From Grammothele lineata (Eukaryota; Basidiomycota; Agaricomycetes; Polyporales; Polyporaceae), in the NCBI GenBank assembly GCA_002150815.3, contig NDFF03000222.1, forward strand, positions 1 through 64,000: DNA of 64,000 nucleotides, in the 5' to 3' direction. Position 1 is the stretch's first letter, and every line of letters begins with the position of its first letter. Below are positions 22,828 through 34,571 of this stretch, one piece after another. The notes under the pieces were generated by a model. It saw only the letters and a list, made by a program, of their open reading frames with translations. It ran no database searches and was not told where the DNA came from. The position numbers were made by a program, and so were the translations under genes.

Positions 22828-23872
22828 CTATACCATCTCTAATTTCATCGCTTCTACTTCATCTAACCACTCCAAACTATCCTCCTCCGAAGGAGCGTTC
22901 GTGAAGGATCCCACTCGACGATATCTGGCCATAGCTGCACCTTCCGAGTCCGCTGTCTTCTCCGGTGTGATTAGGATTCCCGCCACCTCCTCTTCATCAT
23001 GGTGGAGAAGAGCGGCCCATATATTCTGTACGTCCTTATCCTCATAGTTGTCGAAAAATCCCATTCCAATACGTCTGAATCCTCCGTCCGTGTTGTTGAT
23101 AGAAGACTGGGTGTCGTGCATCTCTGGCGACGACTGTTGAACCCAAAGCAGGGTGAACGGAGTCTTCGTGCTCCACGTGCACTGCATGACTGGAGCACGG
23201 AGGGCAAGAAGACCACCGACGACCTCTCCGAACGGGGCTTCCGCGTACTTGAGGTCCACTTGGCACCGTACAACCTCCGCCACGCCGCCATTTTCCGCCG
23301 ACTGGACGGGTATAATGCCTGCTTCGACCTGCCCGTCGACAGCCGCCCATGACCAGGACGGCGCGCGGTAGTCCACCGGTCGCGGGCGGCGCCAGTCGGA
23401 GTCCACAGCCCACAACAGTTCCCAAGCAGCGTGTCGCGCCAGAGGCCGGCGAGGTACTCCGTGCCTAGGGCACTCTGGAACTCCTCCGCGATGTCACCAA
23501 AGGCGACGAGTCTGTCCGACGGGACCGTGATGGCAGGCTTCGTATAGTCCCAGATGGCCGCTTCCCATGCCTCGCGGACGTCCACCCATCCCTACGAGCC
23601 GCGGACGAGGCTCTGCGACGCCTCGCGTTGGAAGAAAATGTCGGGGCACCTGAAGAAGGCCGCCTTAGGATTGGTGTCGCGTTCCGGGTGTTCGTTGAAC
23701 GACCCGTCGACGTTCTGGATGGTCGTGTGGTAGTGAAAGTGGAGAGTGTGTGAAGCAAACACGAGCGCGCGCTGAGACGTGGCGTACTCCTGCATACACC
23801 ATCCCCGCGCGTTCACGGGCTCTGTGGTCGGGTCGTACTGATCCCAAGGCTGACCCGGCGCGCCCGATTAAG
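22828..23872 (-). pseudogene. HET-domain gene 2, 5'-truncated and disrupted
   Basis: A close paralogue of HET pseudogene 1. It begins with the Ala-Arg-Gly-Trp-Cys-Met-Gln-Glu segment in mid-domain and lacks the N-terminal zone and the Trp-Gly-Glu core. An in-frame stop precedes it at about 23870. Inside, a TAG at 23594-23592 interrupts the segment before Asp-Val-Arg-Glu-Ala-Trp-Glu-Ala. A one-base frameshift near 23418-23423 splits the Trp-Arg-Asp-Thr-Leu and Trp-Ala-Val-Asp parts. The C-terminal half continues to a normal end aligned with that of copy 1. The two copies probably arose by tandem duplication followed by decay. Confidence 0.82.
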
Positions 23873-24061
23873 GCAAACGTAGCAATGTTACTTCCGCACT
23901 ATCCACCTAGCACCATCATCGATCTCACGCGCAGAGTACTTAGCATCACGGTACTTCATTGAACTCCAACATGATCTTCACTAACTCTGTACATTCGTAC
24001 ATCATCATAACTAGCGCTAAGACGGGCATGCAAGGCTTTCGCAACCCACACAGATACTCGT
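23873..24061. other. Short spacer
   Basis: No gene seen. It lies downstream of the small secreted gene and upstream of the truncated HET copy. Confidence 0.4.
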
Positions 24062-24488
24062 TTAGGTAGTGGGCTGCAAAAGAGGGAACTTCGGTCAGCA
24101 AGCAATGTGCGTACACCCCAACATGATCCGGGGTCGGAACGCGAGGCATTCTCCGCGCCGCAGACACCAAGCAAGTAGCAAGTTCAATTCGACTGGCACT
24201 TACGCAGCACAGGGAGCAGTCTCCACTGCAATTCTGCAATGATAACGTCAGAAAACATGTATAATATTGTGCGAGAACAAAAAGTCGTACTTACATCAGG
24301 GCATCCGCAACCGGGAGGGTCAATGCAGCACTAAGACAAGTAGAACTCAGTAATCGAAGGATCACACGGAAGCCAAGCGTACTCACGTCCTGGCGAGAGA
24401 TCAACTGACCGCGTTTGTTGACGGTCATACCCCCCGGAACGGAGGCGGCGACGAGGGCGACGAGGGAGAGGAGGATGAAAACGCGCAT
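24062..24488 (-). CDS. Small cysteine-rich secreted protein, 59 residues
   Basis: Four exons are read on the minus strand: 24488-24387, 24330-24295, 24233-24204 and 24073-24062. All lie in phase 0 with good GTAAGT or GTGAGT donors. Residues 1-16 form a clear signal peptide. A Lys-Arg site at 25-26 suggests Kex2 processing. The rest of the mature part holds eight Cys in 33 residues in the order CC-x5-C-x-C-x3-C-x3-C-x2-CC, ending Pro-Thr-Thr. The last exon is only 12 nt. I do not recognise a named family; its size and Cys content are those of a small secreted protein (effector, signalling or antimicrobial-like are all possible). No neighbour suggests a function. Confidence 0.75.
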
Positions 24489-26363
24489 ATCGAGCGAAAG
24501 CAGAGTAGATTGTAGTGTTTAGTGGCGAGTAGCAGGGATATCTGGGGTGCTGGAGGCCCTGCGCTTGCTCAAAGCTCGCTTTTATGCCTGACGTGGTACG
24601 GGCAAGCGGCAACATATCATATTAGATCGCATACAGCTCCTGACTCCACGGCGTTCCAAATGCTTTTGTGAGCGTCAGCCGGGAAAAGATGGTTCCACTC
24701 TCTCGCACAGGATCGACTCCTCGGTAGAGATCCGTAGGGCTCGGACTCGCACCTATTCGCTTGTCATGCATCAATGCGCGAGGCGCATACAGTCCGAGAA
24801 CGCCAGCACATCGTCCATAACGGCTCGACTGTCAACGCGCATGCTGTCAGTTGGACGTCACGTTGAAGTGTACACAGAACGGCAAGGAGACCATCTCACC
24901 ATGATTCCGGTGGTACCGTGGCGCCAGCTCGGGTATGTGAGTATGTATGCACGGCGTCTCGTGTTCCACGACAGGAAGCTGTGGTTAAACGATCCTTCCC
25001 AGCTAGCCGACGGGGAGTACTCCCCGATGCTCCACCTTTTGGCGTTCCAGAATTTGTAATGGATTGTCGTCGATGGCACCTGTACTACTCCGCTAGCTCG
25101 GGGACGAGACACGGGCTTGTTAGACGATTTCAAAAAAGACAGCGACGTGACTTTTCGTGGAGTTCGTGTGCACGGAGTATTGGAGCTTGACACCTATTCT
25201 CAACTGCGCAGTGTCTGGGCTAGTGAGTATGGTCACCGCAAAACACGCCCGAAAGCAAGACCGATCTCCACCCACGACTCTCGAGCCTTCGGTTATCACC
25301 CGATGTTCTGCGGATCGCGAGGGGAGAGCCCCAAAGGTGAACAGTCTCATACTGTCCATCAGCACCAGGTGAGGTACCCGTACGGACCCTGCGTGAATGT
25401 CAGGCGATACAGCACTGGATGACGTCCACGTACGTGGATGGATTGTTATGATGTCGGCGCGCTCATGAGTGACGCCTTGTAGTCTGGATAGAAGTGCACG
25501 AAGCGCTACTTTCGGCTGGATTCCGAAGATGGTCGGGGTCGAAAAAGAGCGACGGGGGTATGTCGAGAAACAGTGCCATACGCGGGCCGCCGTAGAAGCC
25601 ACACAGTGCATGCTCAGCTTTGGGTTGTTGGCATCGTGCCGCGGTTTCTCGACCTAATGTAAACTTGGGTATATTAACGACAATGCCGAGCCAGAAGATT
25701 ATGAAACAGGGTTCTTCGCACCTGCGAAATATGGCTCTCAAAGGGATGATCAGCTATAGATGAGATGAAAGTTCCTCGCACGACCGCAAGCGCGTGCACT
25801 TCAATATTTTCAGAGTCCGCTTGGCTCATGCTTACGTAAGTTCTACCGACGCCGGTCGTGACGCGTCGCGTGTAAGTTAAGTGTTGAGCGCGTTTCAATC
25901 ATCGACGACAAGCATGCGCTCATTACACCGCCGGCCTCGCATCTTCGAATGTCCATGCCCTTGCCTCTCATGGTACAACGTACGTCTCGACATCGGCGCT
26001 CGTCTACGATTGGCCGCATTGCCAGAGCCGCCTGGACTCTGGACGTCCCCTTTGCCCGTTGTCCGGAGTCTTGGAGTCTGCGGCGGCATGTGTCTCGGAG
26101 GATTCCTCTGCACACGGTTTCGTCAACTGTGCTTCCTAGAACACGAGCGAGTTCAAAAGCAGCTGCCTCGAGGAAGGGGAACGGCCGAAGAGAAGGGACG
26201 AAGGCGGTCAGCGTGGTCTGCGGCGACCACGTGCAGAACCTGAGAGGTGTCTTGCGTCTCACTTAAGTACCACTCCCGCGTCCTCAGCCTCTTCCCATCC
26301 CCCGTATCTCTCTACTCTGCAACACCATCACCGCCCGCCTCCACGATCATCTTGTTACACCTC
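24489..26363. other. Intergenic upstream of the zinc-finger gene
   Basis: About 1.9 kb without a supported gene. The last 100 bp before 26364 are pyrimidine-rich, as expected for a fungal 5' leader. Overlapping ORFs at 25843-26266 have no recognisable domain. Confidence 0.5.
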
Positions 26364-27304
26364 ATGGAGAACACCTTCTTTGTCCTTCCTGAGCTCGGCT
26401 CGTCGACCGTGAACCCGTGGGCCGACATATTGGAGAGCCTCTCCCCATCCCGGCCCCTTGCTAGCCTTGACTATGCTGAGGTCTCCAGTTCCGCTCTCTA
26501 CTTCGACCTCGATGAAGAGATCAACGCCTTTCTCGATGACTCCGAACTCAATCATCCTGTCGACTGGTCCGACGTCGAGAGCCCCTTCCTCTGTCAAGAC
26601 GTTCATGCGACCACAGCGGACTCGCCTTTCCACGACTACGCGTTCACCTTCCAGTGCAGCATGGTAACACCCGATCTCCACTTCGATCGCGCTCTTCCCT
26701 ACGGCCATGAGCTGCCGCCGTCTCAACCCGAGGTCCATGCTGCGACGGCAGCAGCTCAGGGCCTCGCACCGGATATGGAGGGGTTCGCGAACGTGTTCGC
26801 GTCCCTCTCCATGGTCGCAACGTCGTCTCTTTCACAGGTCGACGCTCCCGCCCCGGCCATGGTCCCCCAGATGGCGAAGCATGGGAAGCATGGGCGCGGC
26901 TCCGTCGGGCAACATGAAAACCGCAAGGATGTTGAGGACGATGTCGGGGAGAAGGAGCGCAGGTCCGCCAAGCGTCGCCGGCAACAAGACACAACATCCC
27001 GGTTCCCCTGCCCTCACTGCGGGAAAAGTGAGTTACTTTCCTTGCCGCGACTTGCGCTTGTATAAAGAATTATGATGTACCTTTTCCAGTGTTTTCGCGC
27101 ACCAACAACGTCACGGCGCATGTGAACACCGTGCACCTCGGCCAGCGCCCTTTTGGGTGCACCCACCGAGGGTGCACGAGGAGGTTTGGACGCAGGCATG
27201 ACGTCACTAGACACATTCAGAGCGAGCATACCAACCTCGGCTCCCCCCGCCGCAAGCTCCGCGCCAACGCCAACGCCTCTAAGGGCAAGGCGAGGAAGAA
27301 CTAA
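26364..27304 (+). CDS. C2H2 zinc-finger transcription factor
   Basis: Exons are 26364-27027 and 27090-27304, giving 292 residues. The intron falls inside the first zinc finger. The first about 150 residues are acidic with Asp/Glu-rich and Phe-rich patches, suggesting an activation region. A basic stretch (Lys-Glu-Arg-Arg-Ser-Ala-Lys-Arg-Arg-Arg, about 196-205) is a likely nuclear signal. Two C2H2 fingers follow: Cys216, Cys219, His232, His237, and Cys245, Cys250, His263, His268, the second with a four-residue Cys-Cys spacing. The C-terminus is basic. It probably binds DNA as a regulator; target genes cannot be inferred. It stands alone between long non-coding stretches, next to the surface-protein cluster. 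Confidence 0.9.
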
Positions 27305-29253
27305 AGCGCTACAAGTAGTCGGCCGGTACGTCCTCCCTCTTACCTTACCACCTCCATCCACTCATGTCCGCATACCATCGCGACGACAACGCCCACTTGG
27401 ACATGCAGATCTCCGGATCGCATGCACAAGCAGTATAGGACTTCTCGAGTCCGGCGCCCTCGTGAAGCAGCCAGTTGATGCGAGCTGATCGCTTGAAAAC
27501 GGCGTCGGATTTCCCTCGAGGGGTCTTATGCAGCTTGTGGACGGGAAAACGCGAGCAGTACGTCTTTGCATGGGAGGGCAACTCCGGGATGGTGCTCGGG
27601 GGACCTCCCAGCAAAGATGTACGCGCTCGAGCGTACGAAGTTTCTTTCTTGCTCTCGTATGATGGTTCCGGTATTGACCTCGTATTCTCTGCTGTATCCT
27701 CTCTTGTCCCCTCATATGCACCGTCTCTTGCTTTTGTGATGTTCCACAGCTAGTCCTCTCGTATGTGCGTTCCGTTGGTCCCTCACACACCACTCCGGAT
27801 CCGTTCGAGTTGTCTGCACTGCCATTTCCCATCACGATGTGCATACGATACATATCCGTCAAAGGCCCTGAGCGCTTTCAAATTGTATATCTCTCTTCGC
27901 GAACTGCATGACTCCAGGTATGATCATTATCGCAACGCATACCATGATCACATCCCGAAGCTCTGCTGGCGGTCCGAGCCTCAGTCCGATGAGCGCTAGT
28001 CCCAGTTCCTGAATTGGTATGGACGTGACGACGTATCAGGCGCCCAAACTCGCCCTCCTCCTCTGGGCGAAACGATTTTGACTGATTCTTTGGCCCCGAC
28101 GCCTTCTTCCTCACTTCGACTAGTTCGTTTCCTGAGCTTTCCTCCGTGTCCTCGCTCTGCCTTGACAGCATGTTCGGGGCTTTCTCGTGTGCGTACCCCT
28201 CCAACACACATCACGATGGAGCTCTACACATCCGCGCGTCAATGGCTCCAACCTCGCATATGAGTTTCCAACACGTTGCTTTCCGAATGGCTGGTCGGGC
28301 AAGGACTCGCTACCTCCCGCGATGCTAACGGGACCGCCGTTGGTATGTTGTCCATGCGAATGGACGCGACGAAGATGCGACGATTGGCAAACGTACGTCG
28401 CTTACGCAGCTGAATCCCCTTCTCTCATCGTCCTTCATCCCCTTTTGGAAGTCGTTGATTTTGAAGCCTCCAGCTATCGACAGGTCCGCGAAGTGCACAG
28501 CTTGTGGTCCGAAAATGATCTCGCGTGCGATCGCCGCTCGCGACCACAGGTCCTGGACGTGACAGCCCTTCATCTCACTTCGGTTGGCGTGGGTTGGGGG
28601 ACTGGCACGTGCAGGCGCTGTTGTTCGATGTCTGATCCTGCCGCGCATATCGTACACACGTTGTCCAATGGGCGCGCTCAAGCAGGGTCGGAGGGGCGAG
28701 TTCATCTCTACTTGAGAGTACCTCGAGCGATCGCTCATCGCGACGACACTTCAAAAACAATACCGGAGGTGGGCGTCAGCGCGGGCGGCGGGCGGGCGAG
28801 CCAAGACGCTAGCCGTTCGCGCCCGGAACCTACAAGACAGGTTTCCCTTGCCAACGCCACGGCGTGTTCAATCTCATCCAGATCTGCGTACGGATGCTAG
28901 TTCCGGCTCCGCGAATCCGTTACCACGTTGTTGCTGCCGACGTGCTTTTGTTTTCCTCCTCTTTTATATACACGTCCATCGAGCGCGAGGTGCGCTTCGA
29001 CCTCCTCGGCTCTACGCCACGCTTTGCGGTACGTCCTTGCCCTCTCCCACCGCCGTTCACAGAGCTCATGTAGCGTGGTGTACGTGTAGATTGCTTCAGG
29101 ATGGTCCTCTCCCTCCCGCGCCGGTGCGGGGCTGGCGAACCTGTGGCCGCTCTCCATTCTCTTGCTGGACGCGTTTTGACGACCCTGGTGGCTTGCGCGT
29201 TATATCCATGGATTCTCTGCTTCCGGAATCAGACGACGACGAATGTATCCATA
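27305..29253. other. Intergenic, zinc-finger gene to M6
   Basis: About 1.9 kb. A plus-strand ORF at 28187-28900 (237 codons) has no domain or family similarity that I recognise and no intron or start support, so I do not call it a gene. Confidence 0.45.
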
Positions 29254-30697
29254 TGTGCTATACTACGGTGAGTACCCAGCGTGGTACATCTTCAATCATG
29301 CTTTGCCGCTCATTCTCCTGTCGTGCGAAGATCACTCTCATTTTCTCTGAATACCCTAATCTCAACTCCTATCGCAATATTATCTATCAAAATTCTGCTT
29401 CTTTCCACCTTCTCGACTCCATCATACGCCCAGACTTTTGCCTTCGACGCACACATCTCCGACGCCCTCCCATGTATAGAAACCGTCATCGCCTGGACCG
29501 GTGGGACGCCTCCCTACCAGCTCCAAGTCTTCCCCGCCGGCACGACACCCGGCGATCCCCCTACAGAAACAATCCAGTCCATCACCTCGACGTTCGCTGA
29601 GTGGCTGCCTGACTTCACGCCCGGCACGAAGGTGTCGCTACGCCTGACCGACAGTCTCGGGCAGTCCGTCATCGCGTTTTCCAAGTTCGGAATCGTGGAC
29701 GGCGGGCAAACAGACGAGTCGTGCTTGAACGGTGGTAACAACAGCTCCACGTCGAGCACAGAGGCTGTGACTACCTCGACGCCTGCATCGACTACGGCGA
29801 CCTCTTCCGGCTCTTCGTCGGACACAGCAGTCTTGGCCTCCAGCCCGTCTGTCTCTATCACTTCTACCACCACCTCCGCTTCTGGTGCGCCGGCACTGGT
29901 CCCCGCGTCATCCACAGCCTCTACGTCGGTGCCCGGCGCTTTAGCAACCTCTTCCGCAACGGCCGTGGCTGGCACCACCCCTCCTCCGCCAACTACGAAA
30001 TCCGCGCTTAATATGGGAGCTATTGTAGGCATTGCCATCGGAGTTGGCGCAGTCGTGATCATTGCGCTCGCTATCCTTGTGTACGTTCTCGTCAAGCGTC
30101 GACGCAGGCGGAATTGGCAGAACCGCAGTCCGATCATCGGTATGTCGTCTCTCTGCAGCCTTCTCCTATTAGCGTCTAAATACCGTGCGGTGACGCTGTG
30201 CAGACCTTGAAAGCTCCCCGACCTTTGAGCGAGCCCCGACGTTCCTCAGGTTTTCAGCCCTCGTCCAAGATCTCGGTGAGAACGCGCGCGATACGCTCAG
30301 GCCGCGCCCATTCGTCGTTCCGCAGACCACCTCCATCGAATCACCCTCTCAGGGAGCCGATAGTCCCCCCTCCTTCTCTAGCCTCCCCAACACTTATCCG
30401 CCGACTCTTTCGGAGAAGCCTGGACTCTCAGTTTCAATACCACCATCGTACGAAGGATCTGCGTCGTCGTCCATAGCTCAGACGGAGGGACCATTGAACG
30501 CGTCACCCACTACTTACTTGGATGCAGGAGCGCCTGGCTCACAGAAGTTGAAAGAGAAGGGGTGGAGGCGGGAAGCAGATTGGGGGCTGCGCGTTACGAG
30601 CGAACAAGTTGAGGTCGCAAACCAGTTTGAAACGGCCGAGGCGGCGAGGAGACAGACGTTGCCGCCGCCATACGCCAGTTGTCATCACGCCGCCTAG
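29254..30697 (+). CDS. M6: single-pass membrane protein, WGG/PPY family, PPPY tail
   Basis: Secure exons are 29331-30139 and 30204-30697. The first coding exon is unresolved: the frame of exon 2 needs a phase-2 donor, and the best GTGAGT (29268) does not supply it from any nearby ATG, so 29254 is only a nominal start. Exon 2 begins with a hydrophobic leader. The ectodomain follows with Cys and Ile-Ala-Trp-Thr-Gly-Gly-Thr-Pro-Pro-Tyr and ends at Asp-Glu-Ser-Cys-Leu. A Ser/Thr stalk, a Gly/Ile/Val membrane helix and Lys-Arg-Arg-Arg-Arg-Arg come next. The tail shows a weak Ala-Asp-Trp-Gly-Leu-Arg-Val version of the conserved motif and ends TLPPPYASCHHAA. The second intron is phase 1 as in M2-M5. 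Confidence 0.75.
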
Positions 30698-32080
30698 AAG
30701 TACATATATGTCCTCACGCCGCTCAGTTCTCCGAAACACGAGCGTAGAGAGATAGCAATACACATACTATAGCGACGTCACGGTGCGCAAAGTCAAGATG
30801 CTGAGGCGGCCGCCGCGAAGGAATCCGTTGTCGCCGAGAGAGCCGAACAACGTGCCACGTGGATGATGACGCCATCGATGCCTTGGACGCCTCACAGCGA
30901 GCCACGCAACGGCGACTCGCCTGTCCTCTCTTCTCCTCGAACACGGCTTTAGTCCATCTACCATCTTCTCCCTGTTCTCAAGACGTCCTACTCAAACATT
31001 GGGATGATGCCGAATGCATGTTCAGAGCCTCGAGCTGGTGAGCATGATAGCCTCAGCTTCGTCGACGGGTTCTGTTCCTGAACTGATCGCATTCTACAGA
31101 TCTCAACTTCCTCTCGGGGCCGCCGCGATAACTTCTGATAAGATGGCCATACATCATGCATAACGTCTTGGACACCCTGGGACCAGTGTGCTGTCGCTCA
31201 GTATCGACGTGAGTCTGCTGCATAGCCAACTCCTACGGCCACGCCGCGGTACTCATGGCGTACGCGTTTCGCACTCAACCAGCGCTACGGAGAGTATTCC
31301 TTCGCGTTTGGAGACAACGTTACGGGGATCGTAGGGATTCTATTCGGTGAGTGATCATCATCATGCTGCCAACACGTCGGCCTTGACGTCGGCAACTCCC
31401 TTCATGCAAAGTAGAGTGCTCCGATAGCCCCGATGGCGCATCCTTCGAACACCTCGGAAATTCGTGTCGGCGACTGTTTTCGGCCTTCAAACGGTTCAAC
31501 AATCTATAGTTTTTGCGAAGATGGGAAGGTAACCTTCCTGTTATGATGGCGATTGTGTGCAGTTGACTCTCCGGTGAGCCCGTGTTGAGCCCGTTGTTAG
31601 ACTGAATGAGTAAATGACCTGATGTGATGGCGTTATAGGCCCCATCACTTCCACTGCGCACCGTACGAATGCAAGGAGCTCGTTCGCCTACTCGTGTATA
31701 CCTACTGAGGGCATCCTTTACCGCCGGCATGAACAGCTTACGTCTCGGAGGATAGACTTAAACATGTCGGCGAAAGCTCCCCTTCGTGAGTATACTCGGG
31801 ACTCTGCATACCCATCGGGCACGAACTCAATCTCTCGGCCGCAAGTGCTGATATCGCTCCGCGTACCTGGTATCACTTCACGCCGCGCGGTGGTTCTCAG
31901 CCCAGATCTATACATGATGTGTGTATAGGTCCCGCGCGGGCCCACGACGGTGGCTGCGGCTTTCTTCCTCCCATATTCTCTCCCTTCCGCTGCCCGTGCA
32001 GGGGAGCGTCTCGCCCCCCTCCACTCCTTTGTACCACCACACTCCTTTGGATGCCTTCGTTGGCCCGTCCAGGTCGCTAT
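30698..32080. other. Intergenic, M6-M7
   Basis: About 1.4 kb with only short ORFs on both strands. No other element was seen. Confidence 0.5.
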
Positions 32081-34571
32081 ATGCGGCCTTTGGACCTCTC
32101 CGGCAGCTCCCGACGGGCCCCACGGTCAAGTCGCAGCCTCGCCGGACCAAATCATATCAGAACCCTGGGCGCACTCTTGTTACGGTACGAGTCGAGTATA
32201 GCGTGGTCACGCGCGGGCACCTCTAACACCACCCCCACTCCAGACTCTGCATCTCGTTCTTCAAGCCCAGGACCGCCCAACGCACATTTCCCCTATCATT
32301 TATCATATTTATCACTGCGTTTCTCTTCACGCCCGCGAGCGCGACGATCTTCATCGACCCCCCGAGCAGCGCCGTGCAATGCTCGACGACGCACTTCTCC
32401 TGGTCGGGCGGCGCGCCCCCGTATACGCTCAGCATCGCAGGAGGGGGCGCGACGGACGTCATCAGCGACATCAATGGGACGGCGGCGGATTGGGGCACGG
32501 ACATGCTGGCGGGGACGGCGGTGACGGTGACGGTGACGGACGCGCACCTGCAGGGGTCGACGAGCTTTACGGTCCAGGAGGGGTCGGATAGCAGCTGCTT
32601 GGAGGGAGGGAGCGGGACGACGGTGGTGGCTGGGACGGGTGCGTCGACTTCGACGGGTGGATTGGAGGCGACGGCGACGAGCATGGACGGCAGTTCTGCG
32701 ACGCAACCAGCGGAGGATGGGAGCACCTCGACTTCGACAGCGTCCGATGCAGACGCGACCGCAACGTCCTCGGACAGCTCAACTTCGGACAGCTCAACGG
32801 CGAATGCTACTTCCACAGATGCGTCGTCCGTATCGTCCGACCCCACTTCTTCACAAACCTCCGCATCTTCGTCATCATCGACTCCAGCATTCGTCCCCAC
32901 CTCATCCTCGACTACGCCTACGGCCACCGCGACGTCAACTGCCTCCGATACTACTTCCTCGTCTTCAACACCCCTGACCTCTAGCACTTCCACCCTCACT
33001 GAGACGGCCACCTCGTCCACGACAAGGCGCATGAGCCGTACAAGGCGCCCCTTCTCCACGTCAACCATCGTCACTTCCGACACAAGCTCCAGTTCGCTGA
33101 CGGACACAGCCACCCTTTCCGCTTCCGCTTCAATCGATATCACTTCAGCATCAACTTCCACGTCCACCACATCCGTATCTATCTCGTCGATCCTCCCTTT
33201 CCTCTTCCTCAACACTACCAGTTCAGCCTCGGGCAGCACGTCCACTGCAGCTTCCACAACATTGTCATCAACCTCCTCGGCCGGTTCGACGATCCCAGTA
33301 GCGAACGCCGCATCCGCGCCCTCCTCCGACTCTACCTCCTCATCTGGCACAGCTCCAACCGTCCCAGCATCTTCGACCAACGGCCGCTCCAGCAGCACCC
33401 TCCCTCTAGCCGGCGCAGCCGGAGCCTCCACCGGTTCCATCTCGGGCGCGCTGCCCACGGGCGTCCCGAACGCGGGGGCGACCCCGCAGAGCGCGCTGAG
33501 CTCCGGGTCGATCGCGGGGATTGTCCTCGCCGCTGTCATCCTCGCCGCGCTCGTGCTCTTCGCGCTGCTTCTGCTCTGTAGGAAGAAGAAGCGCGAGGGG
33601 GGGACGAAGGTTCAGGAGGGGTCATCGGCTCAGGAGGGCAAGGAAGGTGCGTCTTTCCTTCTTGATCCTTGCCTGGGAGGGATGTTCGCCCCCGCATAAC
33701 GCTCACCTACATCTATACAGCAGTAGTTCCTGTCCCGCCAACGCGCACGGACGACGACGACGACCGACGCTCCGTCGCCTCCGCCCAATCGAGCGCAAGC
33801 CAATGGTCGCGCAGCATCATCTCAGACCGGCCCCTCCTCGGGCCCTCGCCCTCCACGCCCCTCTCAGGGCGCATCCTCTCCGCGTTCCGCATGCTCAGCC
33901 CATTCCGCGGTGCCCCCGTGCGCAGCGCACAGCCGGGGACGCGAGCCTACCTTGACCTCGCGTCGTCCTACTACGGCTCGACGACGACGCTCACTCAGCC
34001 CCCCGCTGCCGCGGGCGCAGGCGTGTCGCGCGAGAAGATGACCGGCTCCCCAGACTCGTTCTACTCCGGCCCCCCCCCGTCGGATCCCTTCCGGAGCTCG
34101 TCTAGGGTGCTGCTGCACGGGGCGTTCCTCGACGAGAACGACGACGAGAACGAGGAGCATGCACACGGGACCGGGACCGTCCGCGCGAGCACGATCTCCG
34201 CGCTCGCGGGGGACACCCTGCGTTCCTACGGGCACTCCAGCGCCTCCCCGAGCCTCAGCCCGTCCGGGTCTGGTGCGAGCGCCCCCGAAGCGTTCTACGC
34301 GCGCTCGAGCCTCGCGGCGACCTCCGCGTCGCGGTACTCCTTCAGCGCGTTCGGGGTGCACGGAGACGGGGACGGGGGCGCGCGGGACAGCGCGGGGTAC
34401 GCGAGCACGAAGTACTCGGTCGACGGCGGGGTAAGGCTCGCGGGGGGCAGGCCGGGCTCGGACGAGGCGGACGTGGTGCCGTATGGGTACCCGGATGCGG
34501 AGACGAGGGCGAGGGCGGGGACGAGGACGAGGCCGCCGCCGTATGGGACGACGTTGGAGCGTGAGGGGTGA
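32081..34571 (+). CDS. M7: large membrane protein of the WGG/PPY family with very long Ser/Thr stalk
   Basis: Exons are 32081-32184, 32244-33646 and 33721-34571, giving 785 residues. An in-frame ATG at 32051 is an alternative start. Intron 1 has an ideal branch site (CTCTAAC) and leads into a strong Phe/Ile-rich signal segment. The ectodomain has Ala-Val-Gln-Cys and Phe-Ser-Trp-Ser-Gly-Gly-Ala-Pro-Pro-Tyr, ending Asp-Ser-Ser-Cys-Leu. The Ser/Thr stalk runs for nearly 300 residues, the longest here, and is interrupted once by an Arg-rich patch. One membrane helix and Arg-Lys-Lys-Lys-Arg follow. The tail contains a poly-Asp run, the motif Val-Asp-Gly-Gly-Val-Arg-Leu-Ala-Gly-Gly and ends with RPPPYGTTLEREG. 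GC content is clearly higher than in M1-M5. Confidence 0.83.

Noticed and set aside
28187..28900. 237-codon plus-strand ORF
   Set aside because: No domain, no leader or splice context, composition like its non-coding surroundings.
32223..33539. 438-codon ORF on the minus strand
   Set aside because: It is the antisense shadow of the Ser/Thr-rich stalk of M7; Ser/Thr codons read backward give long Glu/Asp/Val/Ala frames without stops.
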